Source of the DNA: Stagnihabitans tardus
GTDB taxonomy: Bacteria > Pseudomonadota > Alphaproteobacteria > Rhodobacterales > Rhodobacteraceae
Direction: 5' to 3'
DNA length: 58,018 bases
Assembly: GCF_009925085.1 (NCBI RefSeq)
Contig: NZ_JAABNR010000021.1
Coordinates: 1-58,018, forward strand
This document shows, one piece after another, positions 25,875-34,036 of the stretch (the first letter of the stretch is position 1; every line of letters starts with the position of its first letter). A program made the translations under genes and the position numbers. The notes beneath the pieces are model-generated. The model did no database searches, was not told where the DNA came from, and worked only from the letters and a program-made list of their open reading frames with translations.

Positions 25875-26363
25875 CCCCGGCTGACGGCTGGAGGCTTCTC
25901 CTGCAAGGTCAGCCGTGCCTTTGCCCCTGGGCGGTCGATGCGGCCTCCGCCGCCTTTCCCGCCTTGTCGCCGACGCGTAGCAGGCTCCTGAATGCTTCTC
26001 CAGAGCGGGGACCAATGACTGGACCAGGCAGGGCTTGCAAAAGCCGTGCCTGGAGGCCGCCAACCTCGAAACGTCCCGTCCCGCGCCAAAGGTAGAGCGC
26101 CGAGGCGAAAACGGTCGGTCGGTTTCGGGGACCTGCACGGGCACCGCAGCGAGGGTCGGCCAAAGCCGCCCCAGGTCCCGTTCGGAACAGGCAAGCGATC
26201 GTTCCCCAAGACCCTCGAGCCGTCGAACGACTGCTTTCCCTTGGCTCTCGAAAGATCACTTCGGGCGACGACCGTCAGCAATGGGCCGGGCACGCCGACC
26301 ATGCGTGGATGGTCGCAAGGGGCGGAAAGCAGTCGTTCCAGACTGCAAGTCTTGTCTCTCCGT
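25875..26363. other. Intergenic stretch with dispersed-repeat copies
   Basis: About 490 bases between the GFOR-like gene and the stop of ltrA. Overlapping open frames look like repeats read through by chance; none has a recognisable protein or ribosome binding site. The right half holds a composite repeat (about 26218-26340) also present near 31000-31120. Confidence 0.55.
26295..26340. repeat. Dispersed intergenic repeat, copy B
   Basis: The core GGATGGTCGCAAGGGGCGGA, followed by AAGCAGTCGTTCC, matches copy A (2701-2745) and copy C (30992-31040). Just upstream, 26218-26256 (CGTCGAACGACTGCTTTCCC and on) resembles 31091-31122, so the repeat is composite. Confidence 0.6.
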
Positions 26364-27491
26364 TCAACCCATCCTGCGGAAAGCCAGGGACATCGCGATC
26401 TGGCCAACGGCCAGGGCCAGAATGCCCGCGACCAAGACGGGTGCAGTTGATGAGACAACCGGCGCAGCGGCGGCAATCAAGGCAGCAAGAAAGTAGGGCC
26501 AACCCGAGGAAAGCGAGCGGCCGTGGGTGGCAAAGGACACAAGGGTGACCCCGGTCATAGCGCATGCCGCCCCCAGGGCAAACACCCATGGCGCGGGCCC
26601 TGCCAGGTCGATGTGATGGGCAAGATAGACCGTCCCAGCCCCGAGGCTTGCGATTCCGAGATAGAGCGGAATGTGGCCGTAAGCCCAGAGCCGCAGGCTC
26701 CGCCCGGCAGCGGCATCTGCGATGTGCCGTTCGGCATTGCCGCGGGCGCGGCGGAAGTAGCCTATCCAGTAAAGAAAGCCCAAGCCCGCCCCCATCAGCG
26801 CCACGGCAAGGGTGTCGCCGTGCAATTCGGGCCCGTGGTCAAGGGCATGGACCGCGGCGGCGGCGGTCTCGCCCAGGAGGATGATGGTGAAGAGGCCAAA
26901 CCTTTCGGGTAAATGCTCCGGGTGTGGCGGCGCGTGATGGGTCTCACGCGCCACAAGGAAGGGCGTCGCGACGTCGATCAACAGGGCCAGCGCCCAGAGC
27001 GTCTGGCGCGTCGCAGGCTCGGTCCAGATCGACCCGGCCCAGAGCAGGGCCTGCCCCCCGTAAGTCGCGCCGTAGAGCGTGCAAAGACGCGACAGCCCGG
27101 GCCTGCGGATCTCGCGCAGGTAGCCCAGCATCAGCAAGGCCTTGAACCCGGCCACGCCCCCGGCAAAGGCCCAGGCGCGGGCCTCGAAGGCGTCGCCGGC
27201 CCCATGGGCGATGAACACGACGGCAAGGATCTGGGCAAAGCCGATCGCCCATTGGTCCGGACGGTCCTCGTCAAAGCGGCTGGCATGGAAGGTGTGCCCC
27301 AGCCAGAGCCACCAGAGGACAAGGAACAGAAACCCGAACTCTGCCAGGCCCGCCCAGTCGTAGTGATGCGACAGCGCACCGCCAAGGGCTGCCACCGCGA
27401 CCACGAAGACCAGGTCGAAGAACAGTTCGAACCAGCTGGCTTTGCGGCCTTCGGCATGGGTCAGGACAGCAGTCTGCGGGGGGTGGTTCAT
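26364..27491 (-). CDS. LtrA-family membrane protein (low temperature requirement A)
   Basis: 375 residues from ATG 27491, chosen because GGGAG lies 7 bp upstream; a longer frame exists without one. The start region RKASWFELFFDLVFVVAVAA is the LtrA-family signature, followed by FLFLVLWWLWLGHTFHASRF and ERFGLFTIILLGE. About ten hydrophobic segments fill the rest. The family was named from a Listeria cold-growth mutant; its biochemical role is unsettled. Last gene of a stress-type operon with PfpI, ABM-like and GFA proteins. Confidence 0.82.
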   Translation of the reverse strand: MNHPPQTAVLTHAEGRKASWFELFFDLVFVVAVAALGGALSHHYDWAGLAEFGFLFLVLWWLWLGHTFHASRFDEDRPDQWAIGFAQILAVVFIAHGAGDAFEARAWAFAGGVAGFKALLMLGYLREIRRPGLSRLCTLYGATYGGQALLWAGSIWTEPATRQTLWALALLIDVATPFLVARETHHAPPHPEHLPERFGLFTIILLGETAAAAVHALDHGPELHGDTLAVALMGAGLGFLYWIGYFRRARGNAERHIADAAAGRSLRLWAYGHIPLYLGIASLGAGTVYLAHHIDLAGPAPWVFALGAACAMTGVTLVSFATHGRSLSSGWPYFLAALIAAAAPVVSSTAPVLVAGILALAVGQIAMSLAFRRMG

Positions 27492-27550
27492 GATGGCTCC
27501 CAAGGATGTGGAGAGGCCGGGCCGGGCGCCTTTGACCCGGCCCGGTGCGT

Positions 27551-28288
27551 TCAACGGCCCAGCGTCTGGACGACCAGTTCAGCCGCCGCCCCGCCCGAGA
27601 ACTGCTGCTGGCCGGTGATCAAGTTGCGATCGCGCAGCGCAAAGGCCTTGAACATCGAATTCACCACGAAGTTGGTGCTTTCGAGCTTCTTCGCCTCTTC
27701 CTCGATCCAGAAGGGCTGAATCTTCTGGCCCACCCAGGCGTCGGCGAAGGCCTCTTCGCTGTTGGCGAAACCGGTCCAGGTCTTGCCCTTGACCAGCAGG
27801 TCGCCGTTAGACAGCCGCGTTCTCAGCAGGATGCAGGTGCCGTGGCAGACGATCGAGACGATCTTGCCCGCCTCATAGGCGCGGGCCACGAAGGCATGCA
27901 GCGCGGTGTCGTCGATCATGGTGACCATGGGCGACTGCCCCCCGGCCAGGAAGACCACGTCATAAGCCGTCGGGTCCACCTCGGCGATGGATTTCGTGCC
28001 TTTCAGGAGGGCCGCATGGGTGGCCGACTTCTTGAAACCAAGAGAAATCAGGTCATGCGCGGAATAGCCCGACGGGTCTTCGGGGTCCGAAAACCCGTCG
28101 GCCACCAGATCGCCGCCCTTGGGGCTGACGATCTCGATCTCGTAGCCGGCTTCCGAAAAGGTCCAGTAGGGATGGGTCAGCTCCGCCCACCAGAAGCCCA
28201 CGGGCCAGCCGGTGGTGGGAGAGGTGCCGGGGTTGGCGGCGATCATCAGGACTTTTTTCTTGGTATGCACGTCGATGGAGGCAGACAT
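27551..28288 (-). CDS. DJ-1/PfpI-family protein, class I glutamine amidotransferase-like
   Basis: 245 residues. VLMIAANPGTSPTTGWPVGFWW at the N-terminus, then YEIEIVSPKGG with the conserved Glu, DVVFLAGGQSPMV and the nucleophile elbow IVCHGTCILL with the reactive Cys. The pattern and length match the Hsp31/HchA-like chaperone, glyoxalase III and protease-like branch. Likely a cytoplasmic stress protein detoxifying reactive aldehydes such as methylglyoxal, or a chaperone; sequence alone does not decide. Lies between LtrA and the ABM-like gene in one minus-strand operon. Confidence 0.83.
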   Translation of the reverse strand: MSASIDVHTKKKVLMIAANPGTSPTTGWPVGFWWAELTHPYWTFSEAGYEIEIVSPKGGDLVADGFSDPEDPSGYSAHDLISLGFKKSATHAALLKGTKSIAEVDPTAYDVVFLAGGQSPMVTMIDDTALHAFVARAYEAGKIVSIVCHGTCILLRTRLSNGDLLVKGKTWTGFANSEEAFADAWVGQKIQPFWIEEEAKKLESTNFVVNSMFKAFALRDRNLITGQQQFSGGAAAELVVQTLGR

Positions 28289-28300
28289 TGTCTCGTCCTT

Positions 28301-28855
28301 TCAGAGGGTTTTCGATTTCGGATAGATGAAGCGGGCGATCAGCGGCGTCAGGCGGGGCATGATGACGTAAGTCATCAGCCCGACCTGGATGCAGACCGTC
28401 ACAAGCACCCGAAGCGGCAGCGGCCAGGCGATCATCAGCGGCCCCAGGATCAGGTTCAGTGCCAGCACCAGCGTGAAGACCACCGCGATCAGAACCAGCG
28501 CCATGCGGTGCGGGCTCGGTTGCGGGACCTTCGTGCCGGGGGGAGGGTCGAACCAGAACTCAAGGCCGGTCAGCCGCTCCCAAGCCGCATCGGCGGCAAA
28601 GAGCGGCGCGGCATCGGCCAGCATTGCGGCCCGGAAGTCCGACCGCTCGAAAGCGTCAAGATGGTCCATGCTGTCAAAGCGAAAGACGCTGCGATAGGCG
28701 CCCCCGGGGGTGGCAGGGCGGTGGAACTCGGCCCCCAGATAGCCCTTGAACTGCGCAGCCGCCCCGTGCGTCAGGCGTTCCAGCCAGGCCTCATAATCCG
28801 TCTCGCGCCCGGGCCTGACCCTGCGGCGCACGACGATGGTGACCGGACCCGTCAT
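28301..28855 (-). CDS. ABM-domain (antibiotic biosynthesis monooxygenase-like) membrane protein
   Basis: 184 residues from ATG 28855, which overlaps the GFA stop (ATGA). Residues about 1-95 resemble an ABM dimeric alpha-beta barrel (TIVVRRRVRPGRETDYEAWL, FRFDSMDHLDAFERSD), and the C-terminal part has two clear membrane segments (about 120-140 and 145-165). Such ABM-plus-two-TM proteins are common and mostly uncharacterised. Context suggests a part in stress or detoxification. Confidence 0.72.
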   Translation of the reverse strand: MTGPVTIVVRRRVRPGRETDYEAWLERLTHGAAAQFKGYLGAEFHRPATPGGAYRSVFRFDSMDHLDAFERSDFRAAMLADAAPLFAADAAWERLTGLEFWFDPPPGTKVPQPSPHRMALVLIAVVFTLVLALNLILGPLMIAWPLPLRVLVTVCIQVGLMTYVIMPRLTPLIARFIYPKSKTL

Positions 28856-29229
28856 GACGCCACCTTGGGCAGGTCGTACCAGTCGGGCTTCGACGGCTCC
28901 CACAGGTTCTTGATGATCCGTCGGCCCGTCGGCCCGTTGATCAGCCCGGCCGAGACCAGCCAGCGTCCGGCGGCGGTGATCTCTTTGACCACCCGCGCAC
29001 CGCAGGTCCCGCAAAAAGCCCGGCGCGAGGCCTCGGAGGATTGATACCAGACCAGCGCCTCCTCTCCTGTCACGGTCATGTCGGAACGGGAGGCGGCGAC
29101 GAAGGCGTTGAAATTGCCATGCATCTTTTGGCAGTCGCCGCAATGGCAGGCCAAAACCCCGGCCGCGCTGGCGGGCATCGTGATGTGAACCTTGCCGCAG
29201 TGGCAGGAGGCGGTCAGGATGTCGGTCAT
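28852..29229 (-). CDS. GFA/CENP-V family zinc protein (glutathione-dependent formaldehyde-activating type)
   Basis: 125 residues. Zinc-binding Cys clusters CHCGKV (from residue 9), CHCGDCQ (from about 28) and CGTCGARV (from about 72) match the GFA family, named for Paracoccus denitrificans Gfa. Members bind glutathione or other thiols; only some help formaldehyde react with glutathione. Starts 3 bp after the stop of the broken reductase and is coupled to the ABM-like gene. Confidence 0.85.
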   Translation of the reverse strand: MTDILTASCHCGKVHITMPASAAGVLACHCGDCQKMHGNFNAFVAASRSDMTVTGEEALVWYQSSEASRRAFCGTCGARVVKEITAAGRWLVSAGLINGPTGRRIIKNLWEPSKPDWYDLPKVAS

Positions 29230-29232
29230 TGC

Positions 29233-29865
29233 TCAGCCCTCCACCGCCGAAAAGGCCCAGTTGCGGCCCTTGGCCCGGAACAGGGCCTGGTTGATCCAGA
29301 CCATGGCGAAGGGCTCCAGCAGGCGGGCCTTGGTCAGGTCGCCCGCGTCCAGCGACGCAAAGCCGAGGTCGGTCAGAAGTTCCGCCACCTGCGCCTTCGC
29401 GCCCGCATCGTTTCAGGCCATGAACATGACCGGGCGCAGAGGCAAATGGGCGTTCCGGGCCATGATCTCGGCCCCCACCTGGTTCAGGGTCTTGACCACA
29501 TTCGCCTGGGGAAGCCAGCCCTGCACGATCTCGCCGCCCGAGGTCTTGTGCCCGACCGTCAGGCCCAGGGCGCCGTCGATCATCCCCAGCGGGTTCATGC
29601 AGTCGATGACGGTCTTTCCTTCCAGCGACCCCAGGGCCTTGACGGCGCCTTCGGCCACGCCCCAGGGCAGGGCCAGGATGATGACATCGGCGGCCTCGGC
29701 GGCGTCAGCCGGCAGCATCGGCCTGGCGTCGGTCTCGGAGGCCAGCGCGACGACCTCGGCCGCCTGCGGATCGCGCGCACCAAGGCCTATGGCATGGCCA
29801 CGGCCCCTCAGTCCCCTGGCGATGGCAGAGCCGACCTTTCCGGTGCCGATGATCGCGACGCGCAT
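29233..29865 (-). pseudogene. NADPH-dependent F420-reductase-like gene with one in-frame stop
   Basis: From ATG 29865 (GGAGA 8 bp upstream) a Rossmann protein reads MRVAIIGTGKVGSAIARGL, ILALPWGVAEGAV, VIDCMNPLG, VVKTLNQVGA and PVMFMA, then meets TGA (29413-29415). After the stop the same frame continues sensibly (NDAGAKAQVAELLTDLGFAS ... LLEPFAMVWIN) to a natural end at 29233. Relatives usually have a Gly at this place (FMAGND), so a single GGA-to-TGA change explains it. Full length would be about 210 residues. It is either a recent pseudogene or a base-call error. The truncated 150-residue product would keep the NADP-binding domain only. Confidence 0.75.
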
Positions 29866-29939
29866 CCCACTTTCTCCTTGCTTCATTCTGCGCATCCGAG
29901 ATATGCGGCAAATGAAAGAATTGATAATGAATAAGCATC

Positions 29940-30863
29940 ATGTCTGAGTTAAGCACATCAGAACTCCGCCGCCTGGACCTGACCTTGCTCCTGGTCTTTC
30001 TGGGGCTGGTGCGGCACCGCAAGGCGCTGGATGTGGCGGCCGAACTGGGCCTCACCCAGTCGGCCATCAGCCAGTCGCTGAAGCGGCTGCGTGACATCTT
30101 CGGGGATGAGCTTTTCCTGCGTCGTCCGCATGGGATGGAGCCCACGGCCACCGCACTTGCCCTTGAGGCGCCAGTTGCCGCAGCCGTCGATGCCCTGCGG
30201 GGCGCGCTGGGGGCCGCGCGGGATTTCGACGCCGCCACGGCGACGGGCCTTGTCCGCATCGCAGCGCTCGATGCCGAACAGGCCGTCCTGATCCCGCCCC
30301 TTGCAGCGCGGCTGCGTCAGCTCGCCCCCGGACTAACCCTGTCGGTCCTGCCGCTGGGGCGTGGAGCCGCCATGGACGCCCTGTCGGAAGGCCGGGCCGA
30401 TCTGGTGCTGGGCTTCGTCTGGGAACTGCCGGAAATGGTTTCCGGCAAGACAATCTACGAGGAATCCTTCCTGGTCGCGGGCCGGCCTGAAGCCCTGCCA
30501 AAGGCGCCGGACATCAGCATCGATGCCTACTGCGCCGCCGACCATGTGCTGATTTCACCCGGAGGCGACCTGCGAGGGGTGGTGGACGACCAGCTGGAGG
30601 CCATGGGCCGCAGCCGTCGCGTGATCCTGGGCCTGCCGGCCTTTTTGCCCGCGCTGGCCGCCGCAGCCGAGTCTGGCGCCCTCGTCACCCTGCCAGCCCG
30701 CGTCGCGCGTGCCTTTGCAGCGGGCTTCGGCCTCGTCACAGCTGAGCCGCCCATTCCCGTGCGGAGGTTCCCGGTCTCGGTCTTCTGGCACCGACGGAAC
30801 GAGACCGACCCGAGAACGACCTGGATCAGACAACAGATCCTCGGGGTTTCGATAACTCACTGA
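29940..30863 (+). CDS. LysR-family transcriptional regulator
   Basis: 307 residues. N-terminal winged HTH: LDLTLLLVFLGLVRHRKALD, then AAELGLTQSAISQSLKRLRD, then GDELFLRRPHGMEPT. The rest is a substrate-binding-like effector domain. Divergent from the reductase-GFA-ABM-PfpI-LtrA operon with only about 74 bp between starts, so it very likely regulates that operon and itself. The effector is unknown. The intergenic is AT-rich (around 29910-29940). Confidence 0.87.
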   Translation: MSELSTSELRRLDLTLLLVFLGLVRHRKALDVAAELGLTQSAISQSLKRLRDIFGDELFLRRPHGMEPTATALALEAPVAAAVDALRGALGAARDFDAATATGLVRIAALDAEQAVLIPPLAARLRQLAPGLTLSVLPLGRGAAMDALSEGRADLVLGFVWELPEMVSGKTIYEESFLVAGRPEALPKAPDISIDAYCAADHVLISPGGDLRGVVDDQLEAMGRSRRVILGLPAFLPALAAAAESGALVTLPARVARAFAAGFGLVTAEPPIPVRRFPVSVFWHRRNETDPRTTWIRQQILGVSITH

Positions 30864-30929
30864 CTGCCGTTCGGACATGATCCCTCTGGAACCCCCATTG
30901 AATGGTAATGAGCGAATGTCGATGTGACT

Positions 30930-31040
30930 TTGGTTCGTCGCAAGGGGCCAACCTCGTTGATGACGGCCTGGATCGTCACAAGGGGCGGAACAATTCGATC
31001 AGGCCCGGATCGTTGCAAGGGGCGGAAAGCGGTCAGTTGC
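30930..31040. repeat. Cluster of short dispersed repeats, copies C-E
   Basis: Three related units lie in a row: GTCGCAAGGGGCCAACC (from 30936), GGATCGTCACAAGGGGCGGA (from 30970) and GGATCGTTGCAAGGGGCGGA (from 31008). Each shares the GCAAGGGGCGGAA-type core with copies A and B. A perfect inverted repeat GGTCGTTCG/CGAACGACC (31076-31084 and 31095-31103) follows and may end the minus-strand operon. Confidence 0.55.
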
Positions 31041-31119
31041 AGCCCATGGGAGCGGGTCAAACAATGCGCCGAAGCGGTCGTTCGAAGCTTCCAACGAACG
31101 ACCTTCCCTTTCCTCTCGG

Positions 31120-32112
31120 TCAGCCGAGATCCGCCAACCGCACCGGTTCGCCCTTGGCCAACGACAGGGTTGCGGCTTCGGCCATCGCCAAGGCTGCAAC
31201 GCCGTCCTCAAGCGTCACAGGCACACTTTGGTCAGCGTGGAGGGCACCCACGAAGGCCGCCCATTCCGCGCGGTAGGCGGGCATGTAGCGTTCCAGAAAG
31301 AAATACGTCGGCTTGGCGCTGGTGACGCCGCCCGTGGTCGATTTCACCAGAGTAGATTCCAGCATGTTGCCTGCCTGCAAAAGCCCCTCGGACCCCAGAA
31401 GCTCGACCCGCTGGTCATAGCCATAGACCGCCCTGCGCGAGTTCTTGATCACCGCGATGCGGCCGTCGGCGTAGGTCAGGGTCACGACGGCGGTATCGAC
31501 ATCTCCGGCCGCGCCGATGGCGGGATCGACAATCGAGGAGCCGGTGGCCAAAACCGCAACCGGCGCGGCACCCATCAGGAAATTCGCCATGTCGAAGTCG
31601 TGGATCATCATGTCGCGGAAGATCCCGCCCGAGACCTTGATATAGGCCACCGGCGGCGGGGCGGGGTCGAAGGAGGTGATGGACAGCAGTTCCGCCTTGC
31701 CGATCTCGCCCGCATCCAGGGCGGCTTTCAGCCCGGCGAAGTTCGGGTCGAAGCGGCGGTTGAAGCCGATCATCACCGGGGCGCCACCCACCTTGGCAAG
31801 GCAGGCCTGCGCACGCGCCAGCGACAGATCCACCGGCTTTTCGCAGAGCACCGCCTTGCCCGCGGCCACGGCGCGCTCGATCAGGTCGGAATGGGTGTCG
31901 GTCGAGGTGGCGATCAGCACCGCGTTGATCGAGGGGTCGGCGAGGATCGCATCGACGCTGCGAGCCTCGGCGCCGTATTGGGCGGCGAGCTTGCCCGCAG
32001 CCTCGGCATTGATATCGGCGACCGCCACGAGGCGCGAGCCGGGATGGGTCGAGATCGCGGTGGCATGGACGCCGGCGATCCGGCCGGCGCCGAGGAGAGC
32101 AGTGTTCAGCAT
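31120..32112 (-). CDS. Inositol 2-dehydrogenase-like protein, IolG-type (Gfo/Idh/MocA), copy 3
   Basis: 330 residues from ATG 32112 with AAAGGA upstream; it overlaps the PanB-like gene by 7 bp. LLGAGRIAGVHATAI, CEKPVDLSLARA (Lys), GFNRRFDPNF, RDMMIHDFDMANF (Asp and His) and YGYDQRVELLGS parallel copies 1 and 2, so the triad is intact. Last gene of the hydroxylase/ABC/Rieske operon, which makes it comparable to MocA of rhizopine clusters. It would oxidise the inositol-type product made by the upstream enzymes to a keto form for IolE. Confidence 0.83.
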   Translation of the reverse strand: MLNTALLGAGRIAGVHATAISTHPGSRLVAVADINAEAAGKLAAQYGAEARSVDAILADPSINAVLIATSTDTHSDLIERAVAAGKAVLCEKPVDLSLARAQACLAKVGGAPVMIGFNRRFDPNFAGLKAALDAGEIGKAELLSITSFDPAPPPVAYIKVSGGIFRDMMIHDFDMANFLMGAAPVAVLATGSSIVDPAIGAAGDVDTAVVTLTYADGRIAVIKNSRRAVYGYDQRVELLGSEGLLQAGNMLESTLVKSTTGGVTSAKPTYFFLERYMPAYRAEWAAFVGALHADQSVPVTLEDGVAALAMAEAATLSLAKGEPVRLADLG

Positions 32113-32927
32113 GACTTGTCCTTTGAAAGATCGGCCAGAAGGGCCTGGTATTCGTCGTCCGCCATGGCGACATCGTGTTGCGGCTGCGGATAGGCGCCGG
32201 AGTTCACATCGGCGATGAATTCGCGGAAGGCCGCGATGCGCTCCTCCTGCAGCCGTGCATATTCGGCGGCGAAGTTGCGGTAGGTCTTGGCATGGCGCGG
32301 CTTGTGGCCATCCGTGCAGCCAAGGACGTCCTCGGCGAAAAGGTATTGCGCATCGGCCCCCGGCCCCGCGCCCATGCCCAGCATGATCATGGTTGTATTG
32401 GCGCTGATGAGGGCGCCCAGGCGGTCCGGGACGACTTCCAGCTCGGCGCCGAAACAGCCGATGGATTCCAGGCGTTTCACATGGTCCCAGACGGCCCGGG
32501 CCTCGGAAGCCGTCTTGCCCACGGCGCGCCAGCCGGTCCAGGTGATATAGGAGGGGATCAGACCGACATGGGCCACGACGGGCATGTGGTTGTCGCAAAG
32601 CGCCTTCTGGATATCGAGGCTTGCGGCGCAGTAAAAGCAATCGCCCCCCATGGCGGTGAACTTGAAGGCCGCGCGGAGGTAGTCTTCCGCCGTCGCAAGG
32701 CCTCCGTAAGGGCCGAAGGGCAGGCCGACCTGGACAAAGCAGCGCCCGGCCGCCTCGCGCATCTCCGGCGAGAAGAAGCGGCTCTCGATCGACAGCATAT
32801 GGATGCCAGCCGCATCGGCGGCGGCGGCTTCCTCCAGCGTGGTGACATAAAGCATCGAGATCTTTTCGCCCCGCGCTTTCATGGCGCGCATGTCATGGAC
32901 GGTCGGACGGTTGGCTTTGTGGACCAT
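32106..32927 (-). CDS. PanB-like (ketopantoate hydroxymethyltransferase family) protein, active site altered
   Basis: 273 residues, similar in length and fold pattern to PanB: VGLPFGPYGGLATAEDYLRA, PVVAHVGLIPSYITWTGW, GCFGAELEVVP, MIMLGMGAGPG, DGHKPRHAKTYRNF and SGAYPQPQH. By-eye comparison with E. coli PanB: the metal-binding Asp of VGDS reads Glu (SIES), the Asp of ADLPF reads Gly (VGLPF), and the Lys/Glu pair of VKIEGG is missing (FYCAAS); the base Glu before VP is kept. Normal pantothenate synthesis is therefore unlikely. Set among sugar-catabolic genes, it may be an aldolase or lyase on a keto acid. Function inferred only. Confidence 0.7.
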   Translation of the reverse strand: MVHKANRPTVHDMRAMKARGEKISMLYVTTLEEAAAADAAGIHMLSIESRFFSPEMREAAGRCFVQVGLPFGPYGGLATAEDYLRAAFKFTAMGGDCFYCAASLDIQKALCDNHMPVVAHVGLIPSYITWTGWRAVGKTASEARAVWDHVKRLESIGCFGAELEVVPDRLGALISANTTMIMLGMGAGPGADAQYLFAEDVLGCTDGHKPRHAKTYRNFAAEYARLQEERIAAFREFIADVNSGAYPQPQHDVAMADDEYQALLADLSKDKSC

Positions 32928-32929
32928 GG

Positions 32930-33703
32930 TTACACCGTAAATGCGTTGCGGAAGGCCTCGAGCGCGGCTTCTTCGGAGCCCGAGGCAAAGCCTTCGAGGC
33001 CGACGGGGCCGGAATAGCCCATGGCCTTCAAGGCGCGGGCCACGCCGGGGTAGTTGATCTCGCCAGTCCCAGGCTCATTCCGGCCCGGGTTGTCGGCCAC
33101 CTGGACCTCTCCGATCCAGGGCAGGCAGGCTTGGCACCAGCGGATCAAATCACCCTCGCCGATCTGCGTGTGGTAAAGGTCGAGGTTGATGCGCAGCTGC
33201 GGCCGGTTGACTGCCGAGACGAGGCCCAGCACCGCCGCCGTCGACCCAAAGGGGCAGCCGGGGTGGTCGATGGGGTTCAGGTTCTCCAGCGTGAAGACCT
33301 GGCCCGAGGCCTCGGCCAGGTCACAGATCCGGTGCAGGGTGTCGCGGGCGCGTTGCTCCATCCCCGGGGCGAAGGCGCCGATCCGGGGGATCGGGATCCC
33401 CATGTCCCCCAGCCCCGTGCCATGCAGGTTCAGCCGGTGGACGCCCAGACGCTGGCCCACTTTGGCCGTCTCGGCGGCGGAGGCGAGAAGCATCTCGCAG
33501 CCCTCGGCGTCGGTCAGGCGGCCCTGCAGATAGCCGTTCATGATGGTAAAATTCGCCCCGGTGGCGATCAGCGCGTTGATATCCCAGGCAGGCCAATTCC
33601 ACAGGCCCACGCCGAAACCCATCTCCTTCAGGCGCGCGGCCCGCCAGGCGATGGGCTTGTCGCGCCACAGCATTTCCGCGCAGGCAGCAAGTTGGAAGGT
33701 CAT
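32930..33703 (-). CDS. Hydroxypyruvate isomerase-like TIM-barrel protein
   Basis: 257 residues from ATG 33703, one base after the Rieske stop. FQLAACAEMLW at the start, NLHGTGLG, VFTLENLNPIDHPG, INLDLYHTQIGEGDLI, GEVQVADNPGRNEPGTGEIN and GPVGLEGF are the pattern of hydroxypyruvate isomerase (Hyi) and 2-oxo-tetronate isomerase (OtnI). Conserved Glu residues in the LENLN and LEGF strands are the expected acid/base and metal ligands. Here the substrate may be a keto-inositol or keto-sugar fragment; in rhizopine clusters MocC is another member of this TIM-barrel group. Confidence 0.78.
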   Translation of the reverse strand: MTFQLAACAEMLWRDKPIAWRAARLKEMGFGVGLWNWPAWDINALIATGANFTIMNGYLQGRLTDAEGCEMLLASAAETAKVGQRLGVHRLNLHGTGLGDMGIPIPRIGAFAPGMEQRARDTLHRICDLAEASGQVFTLENLNPIDHPGCPFGSTAAVLGLVSAVNRPQLRINLDLYHTQIGEGDLIRWCQACLPWIGEVQVADNPGRNEPGTGEINYPGVARALKAMGYSGPVGLEGFASGSEEAALEAFRNAFTV

Positions 33704-33704
33704 C

Positions 33705-34016
33705 TCACAGCTCCAGGTAGACCTGGCCATCCTCGACTTTGACGGGGAAGGTCTTCAGGTTGATGCAGGCGGGCGCACGTTTCGCCTCGCCGGTGCGGTA
33801 ATCGAAAGTCGCATTGTGTTTCGGGCATTCGACGCGGCCATCCATCACCAGCCCATCGCAGAGATGGACCTTCTCGTGGCTGCAGATCCCGTCCAGGGCG
33901 TGGAACGTGTCGTCTTCGGAGCGGACGATGATGAAGGTCCGGGCGCCATGGTCGAAGCGGATCATGTCGTCGGCGTCGATATCCTCGGTGGCGCAGGCGC
34001 GAATCCAGGTGGGCAT
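33705..34016 (-). CDS. Rieske [2Fe-2S] ferredoxin, MocE-like
   Basis: 103 residues from ATG 34016, with AAGGAAA upstream. The Rieske ligands are visible: Cys45 and His47 in CSHEKVHL, Cys64 and His67 in CPKHNATFDYRTGE. Small soluble Rieske proteins of this kind pass electrons to oxygenases and hydroxylases. Rhizopine clusters include such a ferredoxin (MocE) serving an oxygenase that removes an O-methyl group. The di-iron membrane hydroxylase at 36983 is the obvious partner. No reductase gene is seen in this operon, so electrons must come from another locus. Confidence 0.87.
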   Translation of the reverse strand: MPTWIRACATEDIDADDMIRFDHGARTFIIVRSEDDTFHALDGICSHEKVHLCDGLVMDGRVECPKHNATFDYRTGEAKRAPACINLKTFPVKVEDGQVYLEL

Positions 34017-34036
34017 GTCGGTTTCCTTGTCGAAGT

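Noticed and set aside
25909-26548. Several open frames of about 80-270 codons around the repeat
   Set aside because: All cross repeat copies or neighbouring genes in the wrong frame; none has a start signal or family resemblance.
30890-30905. TGGAACCCCCAT as a third LacI-type operator
   Set aside because: Only one half-site matches, there is no paired site, and it lies just after a LysR gene with no promoter nearby.
30930-31040. CRISPR-like direct repeats
   Set aside because: Units differ in length and sequence, spacing is irregular, only three occur, and no cas genes are present.
32106-32927. Calling the gene panB for pantothenate synthesis
   Set aside because: Metal and substrate-binding residues are not conserved and the context is catabolic.
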